NCBI GenBank assembly: GCA_029990175.1
Contig: JARKIP010000023.1
Span: 25,873,501-25,937,500, forward strand
Source of the DNA: Petunia secreta
Taxonomy: Eukaryota > Streptophyta > Magnoliopsida > Solanales > Solanaceae
DNA: 64,000 nucleotides
Reading direction: 5' to 3'
The notes beneath the pieces were generated by a model. It was not told the origin of the DNA and searched no databases. It was given only the letters and a program-made list of their open reading frames with translations. The position numbers were made by a program, and so were the translations under genes. Of the stretch, positions 1 through 12,839 are shown piece by piece (within the stretch, counting starts at the first letter, position 1; each line of letters begins with the position of its first letter).

Positions 1-1
1 T

Positions 2-412
2 GGGAAGAAAGGCAAGCTCAGTCCTAGGTTCATTGGGCCTTTTGAGATATTGGAGCGCGTTGGCGCCGTTGCTTATAGACTGGCTTTGCCTCCCTCTCTG
101 TCTGTTCATCCGGTGTTCCATGTGTCCATGCTCCGGAAGTATGTTCACGATCTGTCTCATGTGATCGATATGGCTTCCGTGGAGGTAGATGGCGACTTAG
201 CTTATTCGGAGGAGCCTATTGCTATTGTGGCTAGAGAGGTCCGTAAGATGAGGTCGAAGGTGATCCCGCTTGTGAGAGTTCAGTGGGGGCATCACTCCAT
301 TGCCGATGCCACTTGGGAGCTTGAGTCCGAGATGCGTGAGAGGCATCCGCGCTTGTTCGATGATTCAGGTATGAAATCCTTGTATTTTCTAAGCCTGAAT
401 TTGCATTTTTAA
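2..412 (+). pseudogene. 3' end of chromovirus polyprotein: integrase C-terminus and chromodomain (partial)
   Basis: The frame is open from the window edge to a stop at 412 and matches the end of the full polyprotein at 39975-40385, with one silent-looking base change seen. It starts in the integrase C-terminal part (PRFIGPFEILERVG) and ends in a chromodomain-like module (IVAREVRKMRSK, then VQWGHHS and ATWELESEM). Chromodomains of this group are thought to steer integration to heterochromatin. The rest of the element lies left of the window. It is followed by a purine-rich tract (528-537) and then the LTR. Confidence 0.9.
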
Positions 413-1412
413 GTTTTATTGATTTCGGGTGGTACCGAGGGGTCCTCGAAATCCGTGCCAGCTCCGTGGCTAGTGTGTGGATCCTACCTTAGACTTAGGC
501 TCGTCCGAGGACGGCCGAGAGTCTAAGTGGGGGAGAATGTAACGACCCTCAAATAGTCGTTACGGGATCCGGGACCTCGATTTGCGTGTCGACAGTCCCA
601 AAAGCTCCGTTAGGTCATTTATGACCCGTCTGTGAAATCTGAGTCGAAACGGAGTCCGTTTGATAGGTTTTCGAGAAAAGGATCCGTTTATGAAATTCCG
701 GAAAGGAATTTGGGGTTTCGATAGGTCGTTTTGAGTAAACGAACCCTGATGGAAAATCCGAGCGCACCGTTAGGTCCGTCTCGTCATTTATAATATGTAG
801 CAACCTTCAAAATTGAAAACGGACCTCGTTTGATAGGACTTTTGATAAAGTCCCCGTTTCGGAAGTTTAAAAGAGTTAAAAGAGGTTTCCGAGCTCGATT
901 TGAGCAAATGAGCTCCGATGAGAGATCCGAAAGTTCCGTTAGGTTCGTATAGTCATTTGTGACTTGTAGCAACTATCGGAATTGGATTCCGAGGTCGTTT
1001 GGTTAAATTTCGCTATTTTGGCGAAAGTCGAAAATTGAACCTTTGCCGTGGGACCCACTTTTTGAGTTCTGGAGGTCCGAATTGAGTTCCGTCTTGACGA
1101 GCATGTCACCCAAGTATTTTATGACTTGTGTGCAAAATTTGGGATCATTCCGAGGTTTGTAGGGTCCCGTTTTGCCCCTAAATCAGTAGAAAATCTGGTG
1201 CGACTTTTCTGTTCTGTTTTGGCGCAAACAGCCGGATAAAAGCTAATTTTCCGGCCAATCCGTAAGGAATTAGGAAAAACTCAAAACATGAAAGTTGTAG
1301 CCCTTCGAGTTGTGGTTCTAATGACACCAGTTTCAGGTCATTTTGGACATTCCTATCAAAAGTTATGATTTTTCAAAAGAAGCTGTCACAGAGGCAAAAA
1401 AAAAAAAACTGC

Positions 1413-1420
1413 TATAAAAA
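1413..1420 (+). promoter_or_regulatory. Putative LTR TATA box
   Basis: TATAAAAA lies after an A-tract in the duplicated 3' LTR. The equivalent is at 41384-41390 in the LTR ending at 43344, and is deleted from the 5' LTR at 32514-35254. Assignment rests on the motif alone. Confidence 0.4.
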
Positions 1421-2455
1421 GGCCATTTCGGGCCATTTCGGTTCATAACTTATAAAAATCATTTGGTGAGCTCTTGAGGCGATTTTTGGGTATTTCTTGA
1501 AGACCCAATCATACTTACACTTAAGGTAAGCCCTTTCAATCCATCTTTATGTTGATTAACACAAGAATCAAAGGGTTGATTCTTGGAAATGGGTTAGAAC
1601 CCTAGATTCTTAAGAATTGGGGAAAGACATCGAGCAAGGCTCGCATGTGGAATCTAAGTGTACTTTTGGACTCACGGGAGCGTGGGGAGTCCGGAAAAGT
1701 AAATTTTGTAAACTTAGGGCTCGGCCCTACCCGGGGGCATTTTGGTAATTTTTACCCTAGGATGCCTATAGGCTTAAATAGCTATAATTGAGCACTCATA
1801 TGTGCTATATCTTGTCTTAATAGACCTAGTGGAGAGTCCTTCGCGGACAAGGCGAGCGGGAAAGGAGATTCTTCCCGGCATTTGAGCCCGAATTTCGAGG
1901 TAAGTGAGACTTGACCTCTATTGTGCTTGTGGACTCTTCCTTCATGCTAGTATGCTTCATGTACGCATATATATACCTAACAATGGTTAGGATTAATGAT
2001 GTGAATTACTTGCTATTATTGTTTGTTATAAATAGCGAGATTGTGACTCGACCGAGGTATGTGCCGGTCTAAACGCTACGTCGAGGTAGCTTAAATTTAT
2101 ATCGTAGTAACGCTTGCTACGCCATGCTTAGATAGCAAGAACTTGGGACATGGCCGAGGATGTTGCCGGCATGTCATGATAAATGTCTTGCCGAGGATTT
2201 TGCCGGCTTTTGTATGATATTGGTACTTGATTTGTTCACGTGCCGGGTTGGGTAGTGCTGTCTATACGTAACCTTGGGTTGGACGACATGGGAGTAGGGA
2301 TTGTACCCCCAAACTGTGGTCGGGTTAACCTTCGCCTTACGTTCAGCTAGCATAACCAACCTGGGTTACGGTGACTGTGAAATATTATCGTTATTAATAT
2401 TTCTGTTATTATTTCTGTTATTGTTATTAATGTCGTGGATATTAATACTGTTAGA

Positions 2456-2630
2456 GGGACACTTGACAGGGGGTGTGGTGTCGCCTACACTATGAGATGT
2501 GTCACACTTGACAGGGGGTGTGGTGTGGACACTTGATCTTTGAGATGTGACACACTTGACAGGGGGTGTGGTGTGGTCACTTGATTTATTGAGATACGAC
2601 GCACTTGACAGGGGGTGTGGTGCGATCGTA
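2456..2630 (+). repeat. Four tandem ~50-bp repeats inside the LTR
   Basis: The core cttgacagggggtgtggtg recurs four times with diverged spacers of about 30 bp. The same array is present in the LTRs at about 34340-34508 and 42429-42597. The array may be a U3 enhancer-like block; this is inference. Confidence 0.85.
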
Positions 2631-3373
2631 GACAAATTTGAGATGAGCCAACGACTACGGGTCGTTGGTCTACTTATTCATGATTGTCATAGTGACTTCG
2701 GGTCACGGTATATGGTTAATACTTAGTAGTGGTGTTGCTAGTCCATCGTAGGTCTAGGTTAGTCGGCACGGGAGTAGAGATTGGACCTCCAAACCGCCGC
2801 TGAGTTGACCTATGCCTTACGTTGGATGGGCATAATCCTTGAGACTTCTGGTTACTACTTGTGTGTATGGAATGTGTTACATCTATTTGTGATTTCACTA
2901 CTTTATTGTATGATTACTATAGTATGTTGTTGCTTATGATGCATGTAGCGACTTGTCCCGCAAGGGTACCTTAGCGGGCCTGTCGGTGATCTTACTGGGC
3001 TTCGGCTCATAACTTACTCTGCTACGTGCGCAGGTCCTTCATCCAGTCAGCAGCCCGGACGTTAGCGGTTCCCGAGGCTTCTGAGACTTTTGATTGAGGT
3101 GAGCCGACCACACAGACCGTGGTGGCATACCGCCGGAGTCACTTAGAGATAGGACTCAGATTTCTTTGATGTATATTCATACTTTATTGAGTCACTCTTA
3201 GAATGCTCCAATTCTTTTGTGGATATATTCTTTTGGACTTCACACTTTTATATTTATATATCCATTTATGATCTTTTCACATTATTGTTCTTTTCCGCAT
3301 CTTGTTTCATTGGTTCGCCTAGGCAAATGTTGTTTAGGTACCATCACGAGCCCTTGGAAATTGGGTCGTGACA

Positions 3374-4247
3374 ATACATCTCTCCTCCTCTGCCTTAGGG
3401 ATTCTAGATTTCTAGACTTCAATGATTCTCTTCTAGGAATGGTAGAAACCAGTCTTTGTAATGGACCAATTTATTTTGACTGCTTTCCCAAATTTACTGT
3501 ATCCCTTAAAGATAGGAATATACTAGACTCTCATATGTGTCCAAATTTACTCATCCAGTTGCAATTATCTATAGAATCCAATACAAAGCTATGAATTCAG
3601 CTTTCAATTCTGGAGCCATGAAAACACTTCACAAAGGAGAAACTGTTCTCTTCCAAACAGATCTTCAAAGATCCCATTTGTCAGTTCCAAGACCTATATC
3701 TTGGAATCAAGTTTCTTTACCTCAAAATTGGCTTTTGCAAGATGCTACCCCAGCCCAGAAGCCAGAAAATACAAATGTATCCCAGATCCAACAGTTTCCT
3801 TCAGGATCTGTAACTATTTCCTTCCGAAGGTCTCATAGTCAAAGAATACCTTCCTCGCCTTTAGCACAGTCTGAGACCCAATCTGCTAGACATTCTGTCT
3901 CCTCATTTCCTTCTAGAATCGAAACCGTTAACTTCGAATCTAGGATTCCTCAAGCAGAATACTCAGTGGAAACACCTCCAACTGAAGTTAACTTTGAAAG
4001 ACCTCGGTCTCCTACATATTCATCTCTAGGTGCTGAATTAGGTGTTTTAGAAAAAGATTTTCAAATTGATAAAGAAAAACTCAGGACTGAATTTTACTCT
4101 CCTGAAAACCTTTTTAAGAGAACATGGTTTTTTAACAACTTTCAAGGAAATGAAAGAAAAAATCTTCAAAAAATTTATTATGAATCCTTGGACTCGATTC
4201 AAGAGCAAATTGATTTCTTTGAGTGTTTTGAAGCCTATGCTGAATAA
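3374..4247 (+). pseudogene. Endogenous caulimovirid ORF1 (movement protein) middle part, unit 1 copy
   Basis: This is the copy of 43345-44218. It resumes the viral frame directly after the chromovirus LTR and its ATACA duplicate. The first frame (to about 3540) and the next (about 3537-4247) differ, so the ORF is frameshifted near 3537. Peptides such as LRDSRFLDF and AIIYRIQYKA fit the core of a caulimovirid movement protein of the 30K type. The reading ends where viral sequence meets a TA tract, whose bases supply the stop. No viral function is expected. Confidence 0.8.
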
Positions 4248-4296
4248 TATATATATATATATATTGATTTCTTTGAGTGGTTTGAAGCCTATGCTG

Positions 4297-4343
<47 letters not shown>
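4246..4343. repeat. TA dinucleotide tracts flanking a duplicated viral end fragment
   Basis: Two TA tracts (about 4246-4264 and 4299-4343) enclose a second copy of the last ~38 viral bases (gatttctttgagtg...gctgaataa, one base different). They mark the right border of the viral insertion. The first tract is about 19 nt here but about 72 nt in the unit 2 copy. Confidence 0.9.
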
Positions 4344-4346
<3 letters not shown>

Positions 4347-6889
4347 TAATTGACCCCCAAAACTAATACACCCATATACACTATTAGATTAGTGTATAGG
4401 AGATGTAAGCTTTTGTAAAAATCAGTTTAAATACATAAACATGCCAGTTTTTAAAAGTAAAAAATAGGTCTGTACAATAAATGCAAAAGGGGCAGCTTAG
4501 TTTTACAAAAGCAGTTCAGGATAGTCAAGCATTACATATATGGCCCCTGTTTTAGCAAAATGTCAAGATTTCAGAACTTGTTCGACTAAACTGCCAGGGG
4601 TTTTATCAGAACTATTCACATGAACGCTGATGAGTTTAACTGATGACCTTTCTTACTTATAATGCAAAAAACCCTATTTTTTATGAAATTATGCAAACAC
4701 ATATGAGAGTTAAGGTCAGGAATAGCCCTTGGATAGCCATACACATAGCTCATTTTTATGTAACCTGTTTTAAAGCATCTTTAATACACACATGGAGTCC
4801 TAACAAATACAACAAAGAAGGGAAGGCTGGGAGATCAGAAAAAGACAAAGAGAAGTGTCATGTGAACACTTCACATAGAGCCTGCATTGTTTGATGTTTA
4901 TGTGAGAAGGAAAAGCCATAACTATGCCTTCCCGGGTATTAGCAAACACATGTGTAAACAAGCATGGTATAGCTTGGCAAGCTATCCAGAAAGGATGCAT
5001 AAAGGGTTAGCAGGGGAGGCATAAAGGCCTAAAACACACATACACACAGTTCACATAGAGGAGAATATCATGCTTCAGAGAGAAGAGAAGTACCTAGGTC
5101 ATTACCTTAGAATTTTCTGAATAAAAGAGAAGAGCAAAATAGTATGAATGAAGCAAAAGAGAGAGCTTGCACTAGTGAGGTGAAGACCTCTGATTTTCAA
5201 TTAGTGAATGAGCAAGAGAAATAGAATGCTTTCAAGAATCTATGTGTTTCAGTATATGTGTAGTGTTCTCTGTATTTTTCTGTGTGTTAAGATGAGGAAT
5301 AGAACTAGTTTATATAGGTGTGAGGGGTAGGGTTTTAAATTCAAACGGGTAAAAACAAATATGATAAGACAATATTGTCATCCAGAATTAAAGAGGACAC
5401 CCTTAGGTGCTCTTTCCAAGTATAGATAAATCAGAGCCCTGAAATTAAGGCAAACATGATCCTAGAGAAGTATGATTCCCTCCCCTTAACAATATCAAAG
5501 TCTAAGCTCAAGAATCAGTTTATAAGAATGTTCTAAACTAATTTAGATGGAAATCCCTTGATTTCCTTTAACAGATTCCCATCAAACTCAAATTGATACT
5601 ATATCAATCATTAAAACTACTTTCCATTCAAATATAAATCACAAGCTAATCGCAGATTTCAAATTGAACCAACTGATCATTCCCAAAAAGTGCAAATTGA
5701 ATTTCAATCCAAGCTAATCATGTGATCATGTATGTTATCAAAATAGGAGACTAAATTCATTGAAAAAAAAAGATTGGACATACTGTCATGGTTTCTAGGT
5801 TCTAAACATAATAAAGATGTCATCGAACATAAGCCACGAATGTATCAAGTCCAGGTATGCAAACGGTTCAAAGCAATGTTCAACATAATCAGTGAACTAA
5901 ACAAGAATTGCTAATCATGTGGACTTTTACCCTAACTAATTAATACGTAACAATTAACCAATCAAACATGCTAATCCGTAGTAAGAATAAACAAATCAGG
6001 CATGGATTGCGTAGTAAAAAAGGGAAAAAGGGTTACTCGTTTCGAATTAGAATCGGGTCAGTCTCGACCCGCTTTTCAATCGCGTATGCATGAGGATTTT
6101 CCCCTCCATAGACTAGTAATACTAAGGTTTTACCAAATCCTCACCAGAGTTCCCTTTGCCGGTGATAGAGGTGAAGGTCGGGGTAGGGTTGGGTTTCGAC
6201 CTTCAACGTTCAAGGGAATTGTTATAGGGGTTTTGTTGCGGACGGTGAGAGGAGTAAGAAGATATATGTTTCATGGTTTTTGGTGGCTGGATGTGGCCGA
6301 AATCGGCTTTGACAGTGGCGAGTTAGGACTTTGGACGAGAGAGGAGTTAGAGCAGGAGGCGGCGTGCGTTTTGTGAAAATGAGGAGAGGGATTAGGGTTT
6401 TGGGGGTAGAGATATAATTAAAAAAAAGGAATAGAGTTGGTGGCCATTGGATCAATTGTTTGAACGGCTAGGATGAGGCCACGTGTGCGTGATGTGGAGC
6501 TGATGTGTATAAGTGTATAGGTGTATATATAGTGTATAAAATGGCATAAAAATATATATATAAAATACGTATAAAATTGTGGAAAGTTACAAAATTAATT
6601 TTAAGAAATGCTAAAATGATTTAAACATGTAGAAAATGTCATTATGAGATTTAAAATAATTTTGGGCAATTTTGTTTAAAATAGTGGTAATTGCAAAATT
6701 CGTAATTGATCGTGCAATTTCGTGAATATCCACAGTTTGTGATGGTGTCTTTAAAAATAGCTTAATTGGCATGCTTGTGTGAAATAATAATTTTGAATAG
6801 GGGTCAAATTGAAGATGATTGTAAGGTTATCATTGCAATTTATCTAAAAATGGCTACTGAAACAGGAGGGACAAAATTGGGTGTCAACA
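4344..6889 (-). mobile_element. Tat/Ogre-like element 3' LTR, part right of the viral insertion (unit 1)
   Basis: Read on the minus strand the LTR begins TGTTGACACCC at 6889, directly after the internal region, and runs left to the TA tract. About 930 bp (5041-5970) matches 61286-62211 of the 5' LTR at lower identity, which identifies it as LTR. The segment is AT-rich (4350-5990) with a GC-richer block (6000-6400). Open frames such as 6002-6376 lie wholly in the LTR and show no domain. Confidence 0.8.
5309..5317 (-). promoter_or_regulatory. Putative Tat-element LTR TATA box (minus strand)
   Basis: The minus strand reads CTATATAAA. It is conserved at 45334-45342 and, in the diverged 5' LTR, at 61563-61571. 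Conservation between diverged LTRs supports function; no transcript evidence is available. Confidence 0.45.
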
Positions 6890-8045
6890 GCTGCACCTCT
6901 TTGCCCAAAGACATTGACAGTGCGACCAATTTTTTCATGACTCATAGAGGGTGTATTAGGAAATTGTGAGGGTTTGTGTAAGATGGTAGTCTGTAATGTT
7001 TCTGTAATGCCAGATTGTGTTCTGCAATAAAAGTGAGCTTTTGCAAATAATAGTTGGAAGTGTAAAAAAGACTTTCCTATCGTTGGTTTGTCTGGCCAGT
7101 GCCTCTTGTAAAGAGACCTATGTGCTCGTCAACACCGCATTGCCTCCTCATAAAGAGAACCTACTGCTACTGCCTCTCGTCGTGAGATGTTTGCCTCCTC
7201 GTAAAGAGAACCCGTTGCACGTCAGCACTGCTACTGCCTCGTCGTAAAGAGAACCTACTGCTTGCCAAGAAAGAGAAAAACTTCTACAGCCTCCTTGTAA
7301 CAAGAACCTACTACTACTGCTTCTCGTTGTGAGATGTTTTCCTGTCACGTCGGGCTGTGTACCCTGTGAACAAAAGGTAAAGTAAAGTGCGAAAAGGAAA
7401 ATAAATGCCTCTCGACGGGAGTTGTTTTACCCTTCGCGTCGGGATGTGTACCCTGCGAACAAAAAATAAAGTGAGGTGCAAAATAAGGTGCCATTTTGTG
7501 TTTGCAAATGTTAGGAAGGTTGTTGTGCCTCCGTTTTTGTAGTGCCTGCGTTCAAAGAAAAAATTTGTGAGTTGCGGGAGGAAGGTTTGATTTGTGCATT
7601 CTTTGTCTGCTCCGCTCCTTCTCCTCGTAATGTCTTTTGCGAATGCTGGGACCTTGGTCATTTGGGGGATATAAAGAAACGAACAAAAATAATGCAAATA
7701 TTTAAAAAAGATTTGTAAAAAAAGTATGTTTTATTCCATTTAATTATAGACTACATTGTGTAGTATGGGCACAATATTGTAGTGGTTGCCTTCCGGACCA
7801 TACTAGAACCTTCCCTTGATGAATTTTAAGGAGACCTCAAAATTCTTCCTCAGTTTCTGCACTTCGCCTTCTCTTGAGAAATTTTTGAGAGGATCTCAAA
7901 AATTTCTGCCCCAGTGTCGATTCTGTGTGTCCTTTTGAATTTTTTAGAGGTCCTGCACCAGTGTTTACTTCGTGGGAAAAATCAAATTTTTGTATTGATG
8001 TGACCGAACCTTGGGTCGGTTGCCTACATATCCCAACTTGGGGAA
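6890..8045 (-). other. Tat element 3' untranslated internal region, unit 1
   Basis: This lies between the integrase end and the 3' LTR. The minus-strand sequence abutting the LTR, gggcaaagaggtgcagc, is a plausible polypurine tract. Segment 7095-7300 holds degenerate direct repeats around tcgtaaagagaacctactg. Segment 7320-7480 holds two copies of a longer unit with gtcgggctgtgtaccctg / gtcgggatgtgtaccctg. No coding region is supported. Confidence 0.65.
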
Positions 8046-8869
8046 TCAGGTCGTAACGTAGTTCCAGATTACAAGAGATATTGCATAAATAATAAGGCTA
8101 TTATCTTGTGCAGGTATTTTGACATAGTATCTTTTGACAGCGTCTGCATTGATCGGTTTTTGCCAAATCTCTCCATCCATTTCTGCTAATACCAAAGCTC
8201 CTCTGGTTAGGACTCGATGAACCATGTATGGGCCTTGCCAATTTGGTGCAAACTTGCCTTTCGCCTCTTCTTGATTAGGGAATATCTTTTTTAGCACCAA
8301 CTGCCCCGGTTCAAAGGTTCTCATTCGGACTTTCTTGTTAAATGCCTTTGCCATTCTTTTCTGATACAACTGCCCGTGACATATTGCGCTCATTCTTTTA
8401 CTATCAATGAGTGCTAGCTGCTCCATCCTTCTTCAACGTCTTTCAGTTCTGCTTCCTGAATGATTCTTAGAGAAGGTATCTCGACCTCTGCCGGTATTAC
8501 TGCTTTAGTGCCATAGACTAACAAGTAAGGAGTGGCTCCCGTTGATGTCCTTACAGTGGTGCGGTACCCCAACAGAGCATATGGTAGTCTCTCATGCCAT
8601 TACTTTGAATCGTCAATCATTTTACGCAGTATTTTCTTGATATTCCTGTTGGCTGCCTGAACTGCTCCATTCATCTGAGGTCTATATGTAGTAGATTTAT
8701 GGTGCTTGATCTTGAAAGTATCACAGGTTTCTTTCATCAAGTCACTATTGATATTGGACTCATTGTCAGTGATGATTGACTCGGGAATGCCGAACCGACA
8801 AATCATTTTGTCACGGACGAAATCTGCTGCCACTTTCTTCATTATTGGCTTGTATGATGCGGCTTCCAC
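8046..8869 (-). pseudogene. Tat element integrase core and C-terminus, unit 1
   Basis: Two frames: core (8600-8869, with ADFVRDKM and ESIITDNESN) and C-terminal part (8046-8426, with GQLVLKKIFPNQEEAKGKF and GPYMVHRVL). They are in different frames and separated by about 170 bp. As in unit 2, the expected catalytic glutamate position reads NGAVQAAN. The copy has NSDLMKE where unit 2 has NSVLMKE. Inactive. Confidence 0.85.
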
Positions 8870-9205
8870 CCATTTGGTAAAGTAGTCAAATAGCTACCAA
8901 TATGAACCGATGCCCATTTGATGCAGTGGGTTCAATTGGTCTTATAACATCCATTCCTCAGGCAGCGAAAGGTCAAGGTGATCCCATAACATTCAACTCG
9001 CTTGGAGGTACCCGAATCATGATTCCGTGGACTTGGCATTGATGAAATTTCTTCGTGTTCTTTATGCAATCATGCTCCATAGTCATCTAGAAATAGCCTG
9101 CTCTTCAGATCTTCATTACGAGCACGAAGCCATTAATGTGTGGGCCATACGTCCCAGCATGCACTTCTTCCAACAATCTAGCGACTTCCTTTTCATCTAC
9201 GCATC

Positions 9206-9844
9206 TTAGTAGACCCAAATCATGCGTTCTTTATAGAGGACTTTGTCGTTCAGGAAGAAACCATTCGCCAATCTCCTCAACGTCTTCTTTTGAAGGCTTG
9301 TAGCATTTTGCGGATAAATGATGTCCTTGAGAAAATTCTTGATGTCGCGGAACCATGACTTTTTGTCTAACTCTTCTTCTACATGAAAACAATATGCTGG
9401 TTGTTCTTTCACTGCTATCGATATTGCATCAATGTAGTTCTTGTCTGGATGTTGGATCAAGGAGGATATGGTACCCAGGGCATTCGCGAACTCGTTCTAT
9501 AGCCTGGTCACATGCTGAAATTCTATCTTGGTGAACCTCTTCTTCAGTTCTTTTATGCACTCCAGTTATGGAAGTATCTTAGAATTCTTCGCTGTCCATT
9601 CTCCTTGAACCTGATGGATTAATAGGTCGAAATCTCCAATCGCCAACGATTCTTGTATGTTCATGTCCACTACAATTCTATGTCCCAAGATGCAAGCCTC
9701 ATATTCCGCCATGTTGTTAGTGCAAGGAAATCTGAGTTTGGCTATGACAGGATAATGTTGGTCTGTCTCGGAAACCAATACTGCTCCAATGCCGACTCCC
9801 TTGAAGTTTTCTCGCTCCATCAAAGAACGGTCTCCAACCATCAT
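9206..9844 (-). pseudogene. Tat element second (archaeal-like) RNase H and linker, unit 1
   Basis: 9566-9844 encodes GVGIGAVLVSE, then NNMAEYEACILG and LAIGDFDLLIHQVQGEW, the pattern of the extra RNase H found in Tat elements. 9206-9460 is the linker before integrase (LANGFFLNDKVLY). The segments share a frame but are separated by stops. The only peptide change seen against unit 2 is ELDKKS for ELDQKS. Confidence 0.82.
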
Positions 9845-9859
9845 GTCTGCAATGTCTTC

Positions 9860-11375
9860 TCAAATGAACATGACCTCCTCGTCTGGGAAGTAAGTATGCA
9901 AAGGCTCATAATCATCATCTACGGGATTCTCGGACATGTGATCTGCTAAGGCTTGAGCTTTTATCGCCTTCTGAGTGACAAAGGTAATGTCAAATTCACT
10001 CAGTAACATTTTTCCATTTGGCCAATTTCCCGATAGGCATTGGCTTATGGAAGATATACTTGAGAGGTCCATTCTTGATATCAACAAGGTTGCATAGGAT
10101 ATCAGATAATGTCTCACTTTTGCGCTACCCAAGTTAATGCACAACAAGTACGTTCCAGCAACATGTATTTAGCCTCGTAAGGACCGATCTTCTTGCTCAA
10201 ATAATATATTTCCTGCTCTTTCCTTCCTGTTAGGTCATGTTGTCCCAATACACATCCAAATGCTGAATCTACTACAGAAAGGTATAATATCAAAGGTCGC
10301 CTGGGTTCGGGTGGAACCAACACGGGCGGGCAAGACAGATACTTCTTTATCCTGTCGAATGCTTTTTAGCAATCTTCTGTCCACTTGATGGCTGCATCTT
10401 TCTTCAGTAATTTGATGATTGGCTCATAGATGACAATGGACTGAGCTATGAATCGACTGATGTAGTTGAGCCGTCCCAAGAAACTCATTACCTCTTTCTT
10501 ACTCTTTGGCGGTGGCAATTCCTTGATGGCTTTTATCTTAGCTGGATCTAACTCAATGCCTCTTATGCTGACTATGAAACCCAATAGCTTACCAGCTGGA
10601 ATACCGAAAGCACACTTTGCTGGATTCGGCTTCAAATTGTATCTATGTAAGCAATTGAAGAACTTGCACAGATTATCCAAATGTTCTGAGCTTCTTCTCG
10701 ACTTGATAATCACGTCATCCACATATACCTCGATCTCTTTGTGCATCATATCATGGAACATAGTAGTCATTGTCCTCATATAAGTAGTTCCGGCATTCTT
10801 CAAACCGAAAGGCATCACTTTTTAGCAGTAAGTTTCCCAAGAAGTAGCGGAAGTTGTCTTTTCTGCATCCTCCTCATCCATAAGTACTTGATGATAGCCT
10901 ACGAAGAAATCTACGAAGGTTTGTAACTCATGCTTCGCACAATTGTCAATCAAGATGTGTATATTTGGCAAAGGAAAGTCATCTTTTGGGCTTGCTCTAT
11001 TCACATCCCTGTAATCCACACAAACTTTGATCTTCCCATATTTCTTTGGAACTGGGACGATGTTGGCTAACCAAGTCGGGTATTTGACTATTATCAAGGT
11101 CCCTGCACTGAGCTGTTTGGTCATCTCTTCTCCAATTTTCACTACAGATGATGATCTGAAAGTCCGAGCGTTTTACTTAACTGGTGGAAAGCCTGGATTA
11201 ATGGGCAATTTGTGTGAAACAACATAGTGCTTATGTCGGTCATGTCATCATATGACCATGCAAATACGTCCTCATACTCCTTAAGGAACTCAATGTATTG
11301 CTCTCTGACTTCTGTGGTGAGATGCACACTAATGCTTGTCTCTTTCACCATTTTATCATCACCCAAATTTACCAC
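9860..11375 (-). pseudogene. Tat element reverse transcriptase and first RNase H, unit 1
   Basis: RT segments at 11142-11375, 10822-11142 (VCVDYRDVNRASPKDDF) and 10366-10818 (MPFGLKNAG and the YVDD box), with RNase H in 9860-10323. The lesions are those of unit 2: a frameshift near 11142-11155, a stop just after 10822, a stop just below 10366, and a frame change near 10130. One residue differs (QSIVIY here, QSTVIY in unit 2). Confidence 0.87.
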
Positions 11376-11841
11376 TTCTATCTCTTCTAAATTCGATGTA
11401 GGCTTATTTTCGAATCTCTCGATTTCTTGTTGTGTTGCCTCATCAAACTCATCATAATCAAGATCGGATTCCTTAAACTCAGTGGTTTCATTACACGTTG
11501 CAGTTGCAAATTCAATAGAATTATTAGTTTGAATGCTGAAAAATAAAATAATGCGTAATTAAAAGGTTAAAAATAAAATAAAAGAGAAAAAAGCAATGCT
11601 TTTATTTATGAATCCTTGCAAAATAATATTTGTAGGGAGACATGTTTAAAAGGAAAATGCAAATTCCACAAGTCGAGGTTGGATTTTATTTCAGAAAGCA
11701 TGAAAAAAGAAAATTAATCCCCCACCTCTACCAAGGTCCACGATATGCTCGGGCCAGATTGCTAGTCCAATTGTTCAGTGCAACTCCAGATTCATCTTTT
11801 GTAGGACTAGGAGGTTCAACATGCTCTTCCAGGATCACACA

Positions 11842-12837
11842 TCAGTCTTCATCAGATAGGAACAACTTCTGCATGCCTGCCAGTAAAGCCCCTTCATCAT
11901 CAACGGCTTTTGAGTCGTCCTCTCGTGTTGTAGATACCTCCCCTTTGAGACTATCTAAGAAACCAGACAAAACAAAAACATGCAGCAGATATTTGACAGA
12001 TCTTTTGTAGTACTTAAAATCCAAAGATGCTTCTTCCATGTGCTCTTCGTAACTCATGAAGTATCCAATGCCCGACTTATCCTCATCATACTTCATCATG
12101 ATTTGAATGAGCTCTATTATGCAATCCAAATTCTTGCCCAAGCCTTTTCCTGGTTCATAACCTTGCTTCAACATGATGCCTATTACCCAATTTCCGGGCC
12201 ACTTTGTAGGTTGCGGGAGTATTTATGGTTCGCCAACTTCCTCGGGCTTAAGCTCGGATATTTTAGGTATCCACACTTGCTTTCCTCTTGTTTCTCTAGA
12301 AATGCGCCTCCAGTCGGGACGGGCATTGGAGGGATACACAAGCTGCTTCTCAGTCTTGGCATGTATTGTTCCACAAAATTCACGTATGGGTACTCCCTAA
12401 TCAGACATCACGGGCTCCCAGACTAGATCCCTTCCTTCATATCCTTTACCCTGGCCATCCCAATAAGAACTGTAAAAATTCGTCCTCTTTCCAATTTCCT
12501 GTGGAACATTGACAAGCTTAGGGGCGAAATAGGTGAAATACCCTCCTGGTACTTTGTCGACATTCTTTGCATGGTTATTGTGGTTCTACCTCTTGTCTTG
12601 ATTCTTGTAATATGTTCCTTTACTACCATGCACTGCTCCTACTAACTCCACATTGTAGAAAATTTGCCCATCTAGAGTGCTTCCCTCGATTGCTGGTATA
12701 GTTTGCTCATTGTAGATATAGTTGCTTCCTTCACCGAATACCACAACCTCTTTGTTGTCCCAGTCGAATTTCACTATTTGGTGCAGGGTAGAGGGAACCT
12801 CCCCAGCCATGTGGATCCAAGGTCTTCCCAACAGCAA
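11842..12837 (-). pseudogene. Tat element post-protease region with G-patch-like segment, unit 1
   Basis: 12586-12837 continues the protease (MLLGRPWIHMAG). 11842-12174 carries the G-patch-like GYEPGKGLGKNL and an acidic C-terminus. They share one frame with at least two in-frame stops between. The intervening reading is locally different from unit 2 near 12236 (a single-base change). Confidence 0.75.
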
Positions 12838-12839
12838 AT

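Larger units (their letters stand above)
538..3373 (+). mobile_element. Tekay/Del-like chromovirus 3' LTR (copy in duplication unit 1)
   Basis: It starts TGTAACGACC after purine-rich tgggggagaa and ends GGTCGTGACA, 2836 bp. The right flank ATACA followed by tctctcc is identical to that of the LTR ending at 43344, so this is a duplicated copy of the same insertion. A TATA-like box lies at 1413-1420. The U3-side segment 2456-2630 carries four direct repeats of about 50 bp sharing the core cttgacagggggtgtggtg. ORFs inside the LTR are not coding. Confidence 0.93.

Noticed and set aside
615..972. Small ORFs repeated in each chromovirus LTR (also near 32591 and 40588)
   Set aside because: They recur only because the LTR is repeated; no domain and inconsistent frames among copies.
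2456..2630. CRISPR-like array of regularly spaced repeats
   Set aside because: Only four units, spacers are homologous to each other, and the array lies inside a plant LTR present three times.
3374..4247. Independent second viral integration
   Set aside because: Flanks on both sides are identical to the unit 2 locus, so it is part of the large duplication.
6002..6376. 124-aa plus-strand ORF (and its copy at 46027-46401)
   Set aside because: It lies fully inside the Tat LTR, has no recognisable domain and no start context; treated as chance.
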